The notes: generated by a model not told the origin, from the sequence alone. A stretch of 46,106 bases of DNA from an uncultured Oscillospiraceae bacterium (GCA_944386835.1 CALXCQ010000164.1:1-46106), one strand, 5' to 3'; positions 34,381 through 43,066 are shown, counted from the stretch's first letter. Translations and numbers: made by a program.

Positions 34381-35157
34381 ATGGAATTCCGTCTGCTTGC
34401 GGTAGGTGATGTAGTTGCCCCATCCGGCCTGGCCTATCTAAAGGCCCATTTGCGCAATATGAAAAAGCTCTATCATGTGGATTTCTGCGTTGTCAATGGG
34501 GAAAATGCCTCCATGGTCGGCATTACGCCTGCACAAGCTGAGGAAATTTTTTCATCAGGAGCCGATGTTATTACCTTGGGTAATCACACTTGGAACCGTA
34601 GGGAAATCGTCCCCTATCTGGACGAGTGTCCCTACATTCTGCGGCCTGCAAACTTTGCTCCTCAGCTGCCCGGACGCGGTTTAGGCATTTTTGATACCAA
34701 GGCGGGTCCTATCGCTGTGTGTAATCTTATCGGCCGTTGCGGTATGGATTTTGGCCCGGACAATCCTTTTCTGTTAATAGAAAAGTTATTAAAATCTATA
34801 AGTGCATCTATGATCTGTGTAGATTTTCACGGGGAAGCCTCCTCAGAAAAATTGGCAATGGCCTACGCTTTGGATGGAAAAGTAAGTGCTGTCTGGGGGA
34901 CCCATACCCATGTTCCTACTGCAGATGCGCAAGTTCTGCCCAAAGGAACGGGTTATGTCACAGATTTGGGAATGACTGGCCCCATCCATTCCGTAATTGG
35001 CATCCGGCCTGAGCAGTCCATTGCCCATTTTCGTGGCGATCTGACCGGTAGATATGAGGCGGCTCCCGGAAGCTGCAAGCTGCAATCGGCGCTTTTTACC
35101 CTGGATACCACTACCGGTCTTTGTTCTCGGGTTGAAAGGATAGACATCTATGATTAA
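34381..35157 (+). CDS. ymdB: YmdB family metallophosphoesterase
   Basis: This 258-residue phosphodiesterase belongs to the YmdB (TIGR00282) family, which hydrolyses 2',3'-cyclic nucleotides and affects biofilm and sporulation decisions in Bacillus. Motifs are complete: AVGDVV, VNGEN, LGNHTWN, DFHGEASSEK and WGTHTHVPTAD. The start is an ATG at 34381 after an AGGAG-like sequence (CAGGAGAGG). Its last 8 bases overlap the next gene. In many Firmicutes it follows rny. Here it has its own promoter because the ureide operon separates the two. Confidence 0.95.
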   Translation: MEFRLLAVGDVVAPSGLAYLKAHLRNMKKLYHVDFCVVNGENASMVGITPAQAEEIFSSGADVITLGNHTWNRREIVPYLDECPYILRPANFAPQLPGRGLGIFDTKAGPIAVCNLIGRCGMDFGPDNPFLLIEKLLKSISASMICVDFHGEASSEKLAMAYALDGKVSAVWGTHTHVPTADAQVLPKGTGYVTDLGMTGPIHSVIGIRPEQSIAHFRGDLTGRYEAAPGSCKLQSALFTLDTTTGLCSRVERIDIYD

Positions 35158-36232
35158 AATTCTTCACGCAGCGGATTTCCATTTAGATTCCGCTTTTCAC
35201 GGTCTTACCCCAGAACAGGCGTCTTCCCGCCGCCAGGAGCAAAGGCATCTGGTAGAAGAGCTGATTGACCTTTGTCAAAGTCAGAAATGTGATCTGATAC
35301 TTTTGGCAGGGGACTTATTTGACAGTGATCGGGCTTATACGGATACTATCGATCTTTTGATTCGCAATTTTTCCCGCTGCCCGGTCCCTATCTTTATCGC
35401 ACCTGGCAACCACGATTTCTATACGCCAGGCAGTCCCTATCAAACAGCTGCGTGGCCGGAAAACGTGCATATCTTTACATCTCCCCACGTGCAGACCATC
35501 GCTCTGCCTGCCCTGGACTGCCTTGTTTCCGGTGCCGCCTTTACTACGCCCAGATCCCAATCCATGCTGGAAAACTTTTCCGCTGACAAAAGCGCCAAAT
35601 ATCATTTGATGGTTTTGCACGGAGAAGTGGATATCCCCGCTTCTTCCTATAACCCGATTACAAAAGAACAAATTGCTGCCTCCAACCTTACCTATCTGGC
35701 TTTAGGACACATTCACCAGGCCAGTGGCTTAAAAAAGGCAGGAAAAACCTACTATGCCTGGCCTGGATGCAGTATGGGCCGGGGATTCGACGAAACAGGC
35801 CCGAAGGGTGTCTATCTGATAACCATAGACGATGCCGGCCCGCAAGCCCAGTTCATTCCTCTATCCGGACGACGTTATGAAACTTTGCAGGTCCGTGTGG
35901 GCGATGACCCCCTTTCTGCCATCATGGCAGCTTTGCCGGCAGATACCCAGGACCATATTTACCGTATTTTCCTTACGGGTCCGTCTCCGTCTTTAGATTT
36001 GAATTCCCTGTATGAGGTTCTTTCTTCCCGTTTCTTCAGTCTCCAGCTTCGCGACCAAACTATCCCCATTCGTGACGTGTGGGCACACGCTGGCGAAGAT
36101 AATTTAAAAGGGCTATTTTTGCAGGAACTTAGTCAGGCCATAGCGTCCGACCCTAAAATTCGCGATATTGCTACCCTGGCCGCCCAATTGACCCTGGCTA
36201 TTATGGAACATCGGGAGGTGCCGGAATCTTGA
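35150..36232 (+). CDS. yhaO: DNA repair exonuclease, SbcD/YhaO type
   Basis: This 360-residue calcineurin-like phosphoesterase resembles the nuclease subunit SbcD/Mre11 and more closely Bacillus YhaO. Metal motifs are in order: HAADFHLDS (Asp, His), LLAGDLFD, APGNHDFY, VLHGEVD, and LGHIHQAS. The C-terminal third is less conserved and would contact the partner ATPase. It overlaps ymdB by 8 bases and the next gene by 4 bases, indicating translational coupling. It would cut DNA ends or hairpins together with the YhaN-like protein. Confidence 0.92.
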   Translation: MIKILHAADFHLDSAFHGLTPEQASSRRQEQRHLVEELIDLCQSQKCDLILLAGDLFDSDRAYTDTIDLLIRNFSRCPVPIFIAPGNHDFYTPGSPYQTAAWPENVHIFTSPHVQTIALPALDCLVSGAAFTTPRSQSMLENFSADKSAKYHLMVLHGEVDIPASSYNPITKEQIAASNLTYLALGHIHQASGLKKAGKTYYAWPGCSMGRGFDETGPKGVYLITIDDAGPQAQFIPLSGRRYETLQVRVGDDPLSAIMAALPADTQDHIYRIFLTGPSPSLDLNSLYEVLSSRFFSLQLRDQTIPIRDVWAHAGEDNLKGLFLQELSQAIASDPKIRDIATLAAQLTLAIMEHREVPES

Positions 36233-38442
36233 AATTGCTGCGCATGGTCGCCTCTTTTGGAAAATTAGACCGGGAAGAACTTCTGCTACAGGACGGCCTG
36301 ACCGTTTTGACTGCTCCAAATGAGTCAGGCAAAACTACCTGGAGTGCGTTTCTCCTGGCTATGTTTTATGGTGTTGACACCACAGAACGAAATTCTAAAA
36401 CCAATTTCCCAGTAAAGCTCCGATACAAGCCCTGGAACGGAAGGCCTATGGAGGGGCGGATTGATCTGATATTTCAGGGACTTCCCATTACGATTGAACG
36501 GACTACCATTTCCAGTCGAGCTCCCATGGGAGAATTTCGCGCCTATCAGACGCAAACCGGCCAACCTCTGGACTGGCTTTGTGCAGAGAACTGTGGTCAG
36601 ACCTTGTTAGGAGTAGAGCGCTCTGTATTTGAACGCAGTGCCTTCTTCCGGCAGGACGGTCTTTCCCTCTCTCCTGACAGTTCCCTGGAACAACGACTGG
36701 GGCGATTGGTTTCTACCGGCGACGAATCCGTTTCTTATTTGGAGACAGAAAAGGTTCTGCGGAACTTACGGAATCGATGTTGGCATAACAAAACAGGACT
36801 TCTGCCCCAGGCGCAAAAAGACCTGGAATCTGTGAAAGCTTTACAAAATCAGATTGCTTCCATCCACAGCAACATCCTGCATCTGCGCTCCCAGAAGCAG
36901 GCGCTTCTGGAAAAACAGGCTTATTGGGAACGCGTATCCGAAAACTTGCAAGCAGCTGAAGTGCAAGAAAAGCTAGCACAAAAAGAGCAGGCACGCAGCC
37001 AGTGGGAAGCTGCTCAGGCAAGGGCCCGGATGCTTCAAGAAGCTGCCCAGTCTTACCCTTCCGTCTCTACGCTCCAGTCTTTACAGGCACAGTTAGATGC
37101 ACAACAGGACGCCTTGCAAACGCTGTCCCTGGAAGAAGCTGTATCCGTATCCCCTCCTGTAGCCCCTGCCTGTCCTCCGGCTTTTTCCAATCTATCCATC
37201 TGTGAATGCCAACAGACGGCTCAACAGGACGCAGACCGTCTGTCAGCTTTACAGCAGCCTCTTCCCCCTGTGGGAAAGGGACCTATATGGGCAGGAATTA
37301 CTGCCGCTTTTCTAGCCGTTGCCGGCTGGTTTCTCCATCCAGCCGTTGCAATCGCCTGTGCTGTCCTGGCCTGTCTTTTTGTTGGAACATGGCTCTCAAG
37401 AAAGCAGCGCAAAAAACGGGACATTGCCCATAGGCATATGCAGGAAGCGGCAATTCAGAAACAATATCAGGTTCAAAGCAGTCAGGAGATTCTTTCCGTA
37501 TGCCAGTCATATTTAGAGCAAATGGCCAGTTATGAAGTCGCCCTGGAAAGCTACACCCTACAGAGGCAAGATTTGCAATCCAGACGTCAAGCGGTACAAC
37601 AGGCTGTCGCTCAGTGTCTGACCCAGGTGCAAGCCTTCGCCCCCCATGCCGCTTCTACCGCTGATTGCCGGCAAGCAATCGTAGATGCCCTTCAGATCCG
37701 GTTGGAATCCGACTTTGCCTTACGGGAGCTTCAACGAGCCAAGGAACAGTATGCTTCGATTTCAGCTCTTGTGGGGCAACTTACTCCCACACAAACACCT
37801 GACGCCACAGTGGTAGGACAGCACACACCTGCAGAAGCTACTTCTCAGTTAACAGCCATTGACCAACAGCTGTCTGAGCTGGAGGCCCGGTTGAACCAGG
37901 CCGACGGACAAGTCAGAGCCCTGGGCGATCCTTTGGTCCTGGCCGCTAAAGAAGAACAGCTACAAGATAAGATCCAAACACTCCAGCAACGATTTCAAGC
38001 TCTGGAGCTGGCGCTGAATATGTTAAATAAAGCCAACGAACAACTCCAAAGCCGATTCTCCCCCCAATTAAGCACCCTGGCCGGTGAATTCATGGCTTTT
38101 CTCACAGACGAACGCTATGAGAAGGTGTTGATCAATCGGGAGCTGGAGCTTTCCGCCCGTACCGCTGGGGATACGGTAACCCGGGAATTACGGGCTCTTA
38201 GCTGTGGTACCGGTGACCAATTGTATTTTGCCGTTCGGTTAGCCATGTGCCGTCTTCTCCTTCCACCCCATGTTCCCATTATTCTGGATGATGCCCTGGC
38301 ATATTTTGATGACCAACGGGCAAAAAGAGCATTGCAACTACTGGCTACAGAGGCGAAAACCCGTCAAGTTCTTCTCCTCACTTGCCAGCAACGGGAACAG
38401 GACCTTTGGCAGGCTATCACCTCTGTATCTCATAGTACCTAG
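36229..38442 (+). CDS. yhaN: SMC-like ATPase, YhaN type, with central hydrophobic segment
   Basis: This 737-residue protein has a split ABC/SMC ATPase head: Walker A in TAPNESGKTTW (29-38) at the N terminus, and the signature LSCGTGDQLYFAVRLAMC and Walker B PIILDDALAYFDD at the C terminus. The heads are joined by long coiled-coil arms. In place of a zinc hook the centre (about 351-390) has two hydrophobic stretches (AGITAAFLAVAGWF, AVAIACAVLACLFVGTWL), as seen in YhaN-like proteins. They may anchor the complex in the membrane. The start is a TTG at 36229 behind GGGAGG, overlapping the yhaO stop. A segment near 37112 recurs in the decayed region at 45.3 kb. Confidence 0.92.
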   Translation: MKLLRMVASFGKLDREELLLQDGLTVLTAPNESGKTTWSAFLLAMFYGVDTTERNSKTNFPVKLRYKPWNGRPMEGRIDLIFQGLPITIERTTISSRAPMGEFRAYQTQTGQPLDWLCAENCGQTLLGVERSVFERSAFFRQDGLSLSPDSSLEQRLGRLVSTGDESVSYLETEKVLRNLRNRCWHNKTGLLPQAQKDLESVKALQNQIASIHSNILHLRSQKQALLEKQAYWERVSENLQAAEVQEKLAQKEQARSQWEAAQARARMLQEAAQSYPSVSTLQSLQAQLDAQQDALQTLSLEEAVSVSPPVAPACPPAFSNLSICECQQTAQQDADRLSALQQPLPPVGKGPIWAGITAAFLAVAGWFLHPAVAIACAVLACLFVGTWLSRKQRKKRDIAHRHMQEAAIQKQYQVQSSQEILSVCQSYLEQMASYEVALESYTLQRQDLQSRRQAVQQAVAQCLTQVQAFAPHAASTADCRQAIVDALQIRLESDFALRELQRAKEQYASISALVGQLTPTQTPDATVVGQHTPAEATSQLTAIDQQLSELEARLNQADGQVRALGDPLVLAAKEEQLQDKIQTLQQRFQALELALNMLNKANEQLQSRFSPQLSTLAGEFMAFLTDERYEKVLINRELELSARTAGDTVTRELRALSCGTGDQLYFAVRLAMCRLLLPPHVPIILDDALAYFDDQRAKRALQLLATEAKTRQVLLLTCQQREQDLWQAITSVSHST

Positions 38443-38595
38443 CAATTATAAACGCAGTATTCTGCGCTTGAAAATTACGGATGTGGCATCCTGATCTGCG
38501 GGCAAAAGACTGGCTTTGTATCCTAACACACCCAGAGATTACGCTTTCGCATCCAAAGGTATCAGAGTACCTGCTCTTCTCGGCTTCGATCTCAC

Positions 38596-38629
38596 AAAAA
38601 AAGTCCTGTCGGAAGGACAGGACTTTTTT
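38596..38629. terminator. Bidirectional terminator between yhaN and the cysteine-rich gene
   Basis: An 8-bp GC-containing stem (GTCCTGTC/GACAGGAC) flanked by A7 on the left and T6 on the right, so it can end transcription in both directions between the two convergent genes. The stretch 38443-38595 holds no gene. Confidence 0.9.
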
Positions 38630-38645
38630 GCTTTTGCGGTTAACC

Positions 38646-39872
38646 TCAATCCATGAACCCTACTTCTTGTGCACACACAAAGTAGAACCGCTCTGCATCG
38701 TCGTTGGCCAGAACCAATACGTTATTCACATTACCAAGTACGTCTACATTGGACAAAATCAGATTGCCCGCTGTCAAGCTGACACCGGAATTGCTGCCGT
38801 CTTCGCCAACCAGGCGATCGATGACTCCAGCTGTGCAAGAGCAGGGATCACACTCCTCATCGCAAACCCATCTGCAACGGGGCTTGCAGTCCTCGTCTGC
38901 CTCCACTTCGTACCAGGGACGCGGTGGACGTGGCGGACGCGGTCCTGGGCCGGGGCAAGGCGGCTGACAGGGGAAGCAAGGACCATGGCCAGGATAATGG
39001 GGGAAATTCCCGTTGCCCAGCATCCATAACAAGGCCTGCTTGGCATTCTGATAGTTTTGTGCTGCTTCTGCGGCAGAGGTGCCGGGAGCAACGCCAATGG
39101 CCAGGGCTTTTACTGCGCAGGTGGATACCTTGCTCACTTCATCGCCCAGTACCTGGATGTAGTTCTCCAACCCGGTTTGCAATTGGCCAACCAGTCCGGA
39201 TGTGGGAGTCAGTTGCGGCGATAACCCCCGAAGCGCCATAATAAAATCTGCCAGTTCCGTGCTTGCGCTGACATCTACGTTGGCAATCGTGTTGTTTACC
39301 AAATACGTAAGTGCCGAGCTGAGTACCGTTGTGTTCTCGGGAATGGCCGTAGTGGTATAAACGGGACCTTTTACATCCAGAAGATCACAGGTAGTAGACG
39401 TAACCCGCCCTAAAGTACCCGTCAGCATCTCTGACAAATTGTCATAGGTGGCATAGGAATCATCCGGTTGGGTTAAGTATCCCCCTAACACTGCACCATC
39501 TGTCAATACAGCAATCTGGTTATAGTCCAGATAACGGCTGAGAGGCTTTCGGAAAAGCATCCGCAGTGCCGAGAGCATACTCTCTTTGCAGCAGGCTCCT
39601 GTATCTTCCGTGTCAGATTGGGTATTGCAGTCGCAATCAGGCTGGCTTGTGCAACCGCAATCGCAGTTTGAACCGGTCTGACAGTTGCAATCTGGCTCTA
39701 CCTGGCAACCGCAATCTGGCTCCACCTGGCAACCACAGTTGGGCTGACAGTCCGGAATCGTAATTTGTGGCTGGCAATCCGGATCCGTGACCGGAGGCCG
39801 GCTACCACAGCCACAACCGTCAGGACGTCCTTCATGCCGATGGAAATCGGTGGTAAAGTATTTGTTACTCAT
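38646..39872 (-). CDS. Cysteine-rich repeat protein of unknown function
   Basis: 408 residues in three parts. Residues 18-96 carry about 20 cysteines in short repeats (DCQPNCGC, EPDCGCQV, EPDCNCQT, SNCDCGC, PDCDC). Residues 97-305 form an ordinary soluble, Thr/Leu-rich, probably helical domain. After about 305 a Pro/Gly/Cys stretch (CFPCQPPCPGPGPRPPRPP) and a second Cys cluster (CKPRCRWVCDEECDPCSC) lead to a hydrophobic C-terminal segment rich in Asn and Val. There is no signal peptide. The start at 39872 follows AAGGAGGG. The frame to 39926 is longer but unsupported. It could be a spore coat/exosporium or metal-binding structural protein. This is inference only. I recognise no family. Confidence 0.85.
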   Translation of the reverse strand: MSNKYFTTDFHRHEGRPDGCGCGSRPPVTDPDCQPQITIPDCQPNCGCQVEPDCGCQVEPDCNCQTGSNCDCGCTSQPDCDCNTQSDTEDTGACCKESMLSALRMLFRKPLSRYLDYNQIAVLTDGAVLGGYLTQPDDSYATYDNLSEMLTGTLGRVTSTTCDLLDVKGPVYTTTAIPENTTVLSSALTYLVNNTIANVDVSASTELADFIMALRGLSPQLTPTSGLVGQLQTGLENYIQVLGDEVSKVSTCAVKALAIGVAPGTSAAEAAQNYQNAKQALLWMLGNGNFPHYPGHGPCFPCQPPCPGPGPRPPRPPRPWYEVEADEDCKPRCRWVCDEECDPCSCTAGVIDRLVGEDGSNSGVSLTAGNLILSNVDVLGNVNNVLVLANDDAERFYFVCAQEVGFMD

Positions 39873-39899
39873 GGAATCCCTCCTTGGATTCATAGATAA

Positions 39900-39933
39900 A
39901 AGGCACGCAGAACCCTTTGGGTTCACGTGCCTT
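39900..39933 (-). terminator. Terminator of the small membrane protein/HAD operon
   Basis: An imperfect stem of about 15 bp (AAGGCACG and AGAACCC arms) with loop TTT, followed on the minus strand by TTTTATC. It lies about 50 bases after the stop at 39986 and also forms the upstream edge of the cysteine-rich gene. Confidence 0.78.
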
Positions 39934-39985
39934 ACCTTACGGGTACGTTACAATATATGACACCCGCTACCACTTCGTTCCAAAT

Positions 39986-40423
39986 TTATAATTGTTCCAG
40001 GGTCCAGCCATATTTTTCTTGCAAATATCGGGTAATTGCCTCCTTATCCATACTAATAAGATGGCTCTTGATATATCTTCTGACATCGTCATTCCGGCTG
40101 CTTCCCTGCCGCTTTTTTTGAAAAAAAGCGAGAAAAATCCCTACTGCCGTCATCACCAGACCAATTCCTACATTTTGACGGACAAAGAGCCCGACTATGA
40201 TACAGCTGGCCAAAAACAAAATTCCGCATCCAATCCAGGATGTTCGCATAATGCTGCGGTGAACTTTCTCATCATAAACCCCATGTTTCACCAGTTCCAG
40301 AGAAAATGGCTTTTCAAATGCAACGAGATTTCTGCCGTAGAGAATACTCGAACCAATCCCAAACCAGCTTATCAGTGCCACAACAATTAAATTTAAGCTC
40401 TGTTCTATCACTTGCGTGTCCAT
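39986..40423 (-). CDS. Small membrane protein of unknown function
   Basis: 145 residues with three likely membrane helices (LIVVALISWFGIGSSILYG, IGCGILFLASCIIVGLFV, VGIGLVMTAVGIFLAFF) and a charged C-terminal tail (RQGSSRNDDVRRYIKSHL...). No known motif is visible. A strong AGGAGG precedes the ATG. It starts 10 bases after the HAD hydrolase stop, so the two are co-transcribed, with the HAD gene first. Confidence 0.75.
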   Translation of the reverse strand: MDTQVIEQSLNLIVVALISWFGIGSSILYGRNLVAFEKPFSLELVKHGVYDEKVHRSIMRTSWIGCGILFLASCIIVGLFVRQNVGIGLVMTAVGIFLAFFQKKRQGSSRNDDVRRYIKSHLISMDKEAITRYLQEKYGWTLEQL

Positions 40424-40433
40424 CTTCTGCCTC

Positions 40434-41288
40434 CTAAATTACCAATCGTTTCAGAAGCTTTTCTATTACATCGGCAATCGTCCCCACATCACAGGCCGCT
40501 GCCATATGAAAGCCCCGCTCCAACATCTCCGGGTCACAATCTACCGGAATATACGCCAAATCCGCTTCCTGCAGCATGGACAGGTCATTGGGCGCATCCC
40601 CTACGCACACCAGTACAGACCGATTTAAAACATTTGCCAACTGTCTTGCACCGGCTCCCTTGGAAATTCCGTACCGCTCAATCTCTACCATCCTAGGCAG
40701 TGCACGGGTCGCTGTATACACACCGGAAAAATTTGTTTCTACCCACTGGCAAATTTCCACAAACGGCTTCTCATCTTCTTTGGATGCATCTTGAGGCAGG
40801 CAGTGTCCTGCCTGCAAAAAGGGCGCATAAAAACTGGCTTTGACCCACGGCCTGGGAATCTGTTCCCAGGTGCTGTACCGCACCGGCACACCGCTCTTTT
40901 TCAGGTATTCATCCCGTAAAGGATCCTGTCCAAAGGCATAGTGGGCATCCAGACACTGGATTTCTGCCCGCAGATGGGGATATTTCCTCTGGATTTCCTC
41001 TACCAAAGGCCGCAACTCAAGTGGCATCCCCTGGCAAAACTCCAACTTTTCTTTCCCGAAATCATAACAGGCGCCGCCGTTATATAGCAGTACCGGTACT
41101 TTCAGCGGAAGGGTCTTCGCCCGTTGGCGAAACAAAGGCAAGGAGCGGCCTGTAGCGATGGTAAATACGCCACCTTGTTGTATAAATTGGGCAATTGCCT
41201 GTAAGTTTTCCTCCGGAATTGTCCCGTCATACCTGGTTAAAGTCCGGTCAAAATCGCTGACCAAAAGCACATCCGAAAAAATCCCCAT
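40434..41288 (-). CDS. HAD superfamily phosphatase, Cof type
   Basis: This 284-residue haloacid-dehalogenase phosphatase has motif I VSDFDRTLT (nucleophile and acid/base Asp; note R where T or G is common in DxDGT), motif II FTIATGRS, a conserved Lys in YGISKGAGARQL, and motif IV VCVGDAPNDLSML. The central cap is of the Cof type, whose members hydrolyse sugar phosphates, FMN or similar metabolites. The start at 41288 follows AGGGGAC. A longer frame to 41345 begins without a ribosome binding site. Function beyond phosphatase is not predictable. Confidence 0.9.
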   Translation of the reverse strand: MGIFSDVLLVSDFDRTLTRYDGTIPEENLQAIAQFIQQGGVFTIATGRSLPLFRQRAKTLPLKVPVLLYNGGACYDFGKEKLEFCQGMPLELRPLVEEIQRKYPHLRAEIQCLDAHYAFGQDPLRDEYLKKSGVPVRYSTWEQIPRPWVKASFYAPFLQAGHCLPQDASKEDEKPFVEICQWVETNFSGVYTATRALPRMVEIERYGISKGAGARQLANVLNRSVLVCVGDAPNDLSMLQEADLAYIPVDCDPEMLERGFHMAAACDVGTIADVIEKLLKRLVI

Positions 41289-41365
41289 ATTGTCCCCTAC
41301 TTCTGTGGAATTTCTGCCAAGCAGTAAAAAATAGTATAGCATCATTGCGGATTTCTGTCAAAAAC

Positions 41366-41394
41366 TTGGCTTTGTAAGAAAAATCTTGTATACT
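41366..41394 (+). promoter_or_regulatory. Promoter of the serine hydrolase gene
   Basis: TTGGCT at 41366-41371, 17-base spacer, TATACT at 41389-41394, about 32 bases before the ATG. Confidence 0.65.
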
Positions 41395-41425
41395 GGGATA
41401 TATCTTTGATAAAGGAGGAAGGTCT

Positions 41426-42652
41426 ATGAGCTTCCTTGCCAGCAAGAAGCTGGGCGTATCTTTGCTTCTGATATGTCTTTGCACATGGTTACTTTGCCCA
41501 ACAGCTACAGCCCAATCTTACGACGATACCTATTTCGCGCAAAACTCCCTGGAAGAAATTATGGAGTCGTTTCGGGCCCAATATGGATTAACAGAATCCA
41601 ATTTTTCTCTCTGCTACTATAACACTGTGACAGGAGAAAGCTATACGTTTGCAGATGATCACTTTATGGTAGCAGCCAGTACCTTTAAGCTTCCTCTGAA
41701 TCTCTACTACTATGAGATGGAACAATCCGGCGAAATTGCATCGGATGCCCCCATTCCCAATTCCGGTACCACTTTAGATCAATGCCACTACCAAAGTCTT
41801 GTGTGGTCTAATAACGAAGTGTCACTGGCCATGCTTTATAACCTGGGCACATTCCGTCAATATAAGGAAAAGATGTGCACCTACTTTTCCATGGCACAGG
41901 AAGATATAGACTATGTCTATTGGGTAGACAACTATTACTGTACCCAAATGATGATGGATGCCTTAAAATATCTCTATGATCGGCAAGATACGTTTTCCCA
42001 AATGATCGACTATCTGAAGCAGGCCCAGCCTGGAGAGTATTTTAAGGCCTATGTGTCGGACTATGAAATAGCTCATAAATATGGATACTTTGAAGGTGCT
42101 ATTAACGATGTGGGTATCATTTACACGCCTCAGCCCTACTTACTGGCCTGTTATACCCAGGATGTAGCGGATGGCGCTCATGTGGTAGGAAAGGTCAATG
42201 AGCTGTTGTGCGCCTACACCGTGTGGCATGGGAAAATGGATGAACAGGCTGCTCAGTTGGAAGAAACAGTAAACAAGGAAGAAGAGAATTCTTCCTCCCA
42301 AATTTCGCAGATGGAAGAAACCGATTCTCAGACATCTCCTTCACTTTCGGAAGAAACCAATCCCCCAACACCCACCCCACAACAGGAGACCACTTCTGCC
42401 ACAGAGAATCAGACTGCCCCTTCCGCTCAAACGGATATCTCCTCATCCGAAACTGGCTCTTCCAATTCTTCTGAACCACAGCCCAACGACACTTCCGCCG
42501 CTACTTCTCAATCTTACCTGGAAGAAAATTTATGGTGGATGCTATTGGTTGCTTTCGGAATCTTCCTTTTCGGTGGCCTGGGAATTCGTATCGCTTTCAA
42601 GTTGGGAAAAGGTAGCCGGAACTATCGTGGAAAATATCTCCCGAAGAAATAG
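41426..42652 (+). CDS. Secreted serine hydrolase of the class A beta-lactamase fold, membrane anchored
   Basis: This 408-residue protein has a signal peptide (cleavage after about residue 29), a beta-lactamase-like domain (30-265) and a Ser/Thr/Glu/Pro-rich linker (about 275-365). A membrane helix (WWMLLVAFGIFLFGGLGIRIAF) and a short basic cytoplasmic tail follow. The active site has Ser85-Thr-Phe-Lys88 (SxxK), Ser128-Asn-Asn (SDN-like) and Lys218-Tyr-Gly (in place of KTG). Such proteins in Gram-positives are often serine hydrolases rather than resistance enzymes, and the KYG change argues against a standard beta-lactamase. AAAGGAGG precedes the ATG. It is monocistronic, upstream of the tRNA cluster. 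Confidence 0.88.
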   Translation: MSFLASKKLGVSLLLICLCTWLLCPTATAQSYDDTYFAQNSLEEIMESFRAQYGLTESNFSLCYYNTVTGESYTFADDHFMVAASTFKLPLNLYYYEMEQSGEIASDAPIPNSGTTLDQCHYQSLVWSNNEVSLAMLYNLGTFRQYKEKMCTYFSMAQEDIDYVYWVDNYYCTQMMMDALKYLYDRQDTFSQMIDYLKQAQPGEYFKAYVSDYEIAHKYGYFEGAINDVGIIYTPQPYLLACYTQDVADGAHVVGKVNELLCAYTVWHGKMDEQAAQLEETVNKEEENSSSQISQMEETDSQTSPSLSEETNPPTPTPQQETTSATENQTAPSAQTDISSSETGSSNSSEPQPNDTSAATSQSYLEENLWWMLLVAFGIFLFGGLGIRIAFKLGKGSRNYRGKYLPKK

Positions 42653-42732
42653 GACTGAATAGCATTTTTTAAGATTTCGTCTATCAACAACTATTTTTAT
42701 TGAGAGCACACAGAAAGAATTGTAAATTCTTC

Positions 42733-42761
42733 TTGACAGGTACCCTTTCATATGATAATAT
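42733..42761 (+). promoter_or_regulatory. Promoter of the tRNA cluster
   Basis: TTGACA at 42733-42738, a 17-base spacer, TAATAT at 42756-42761, about 28 bases before tRNA-Gly. Confidence 0.8.
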
Positions 42762-42789
42762 TTTAGGGCTGATGATAGCAGTGGCCCAT

Positions 42790-42863
42790 GCGGGTGTAGT
42801 TCAATGGTAGAATCCCAGCCTTCCAAGCTGGTCGCGCGGGTTCGATCCCCGTCACCCGCTCCA
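42790..42863 (+). tRNA. tRNA-Gly (UCC)
   Basis: Complete cloverleaf with acceptor GCGGGTG/CACCCGC, encoded CCA, and anticodon loop CTTCCAA (UCC). First of five clustered tRNA genes. Confidence 0.96.
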
Positions 42864-42866
42864 AAC

Positions 42867-42943
42867 GCGCCAGTAGCTCAGCTGGATAGAGCAACTGCCT
42901 TCTAAGCAGTAGGTCGGGGGTTCGAGTCCCTCCTGGCGTACCA
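42867..42943 (+). tRNA. tRNA-Arg (UCU)
   Basis: Complete cloverleaf with acceptor GCGCCAG/CTGGCGT (one G-U pair at the end), encoded CCA and anticodon loop CTTCTAA (UCU), which reads AGA/AGG. Confidence 0.95.
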
Positions 42944-42989
42944 TTCGCCGGAATGGTTGCCGTTTTCGGAAAACAGGAAGTGAGATATG

Positions 42990-43066
42990 GTGGATGTCGC
43001 CCAGTTGGTTAGGGCGCCAGATTGTGGCTCTGGAGGCCGAGGGTTCGAGTCCCTTCATCCACCCCA
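42990..43066 (+). tRNA. tRNA-His (GUG)
   Basis: Cloverleaf with acceptor GTGGATG/CATCCAC, discriminator C, encoded CCA and anticodon GUG. An extra G at 42989 would supply the characteristic G at position -1. Confidence 0.95.

Noticed and set aside
39640-39760. Short tandem repeats resembling a CRISPR or satellite
   Set aside because: Units are short, in frame and encode the DCxCQVEP peptide repeats of the cysteine-rich protein. There are no unique spacers or cas genes.
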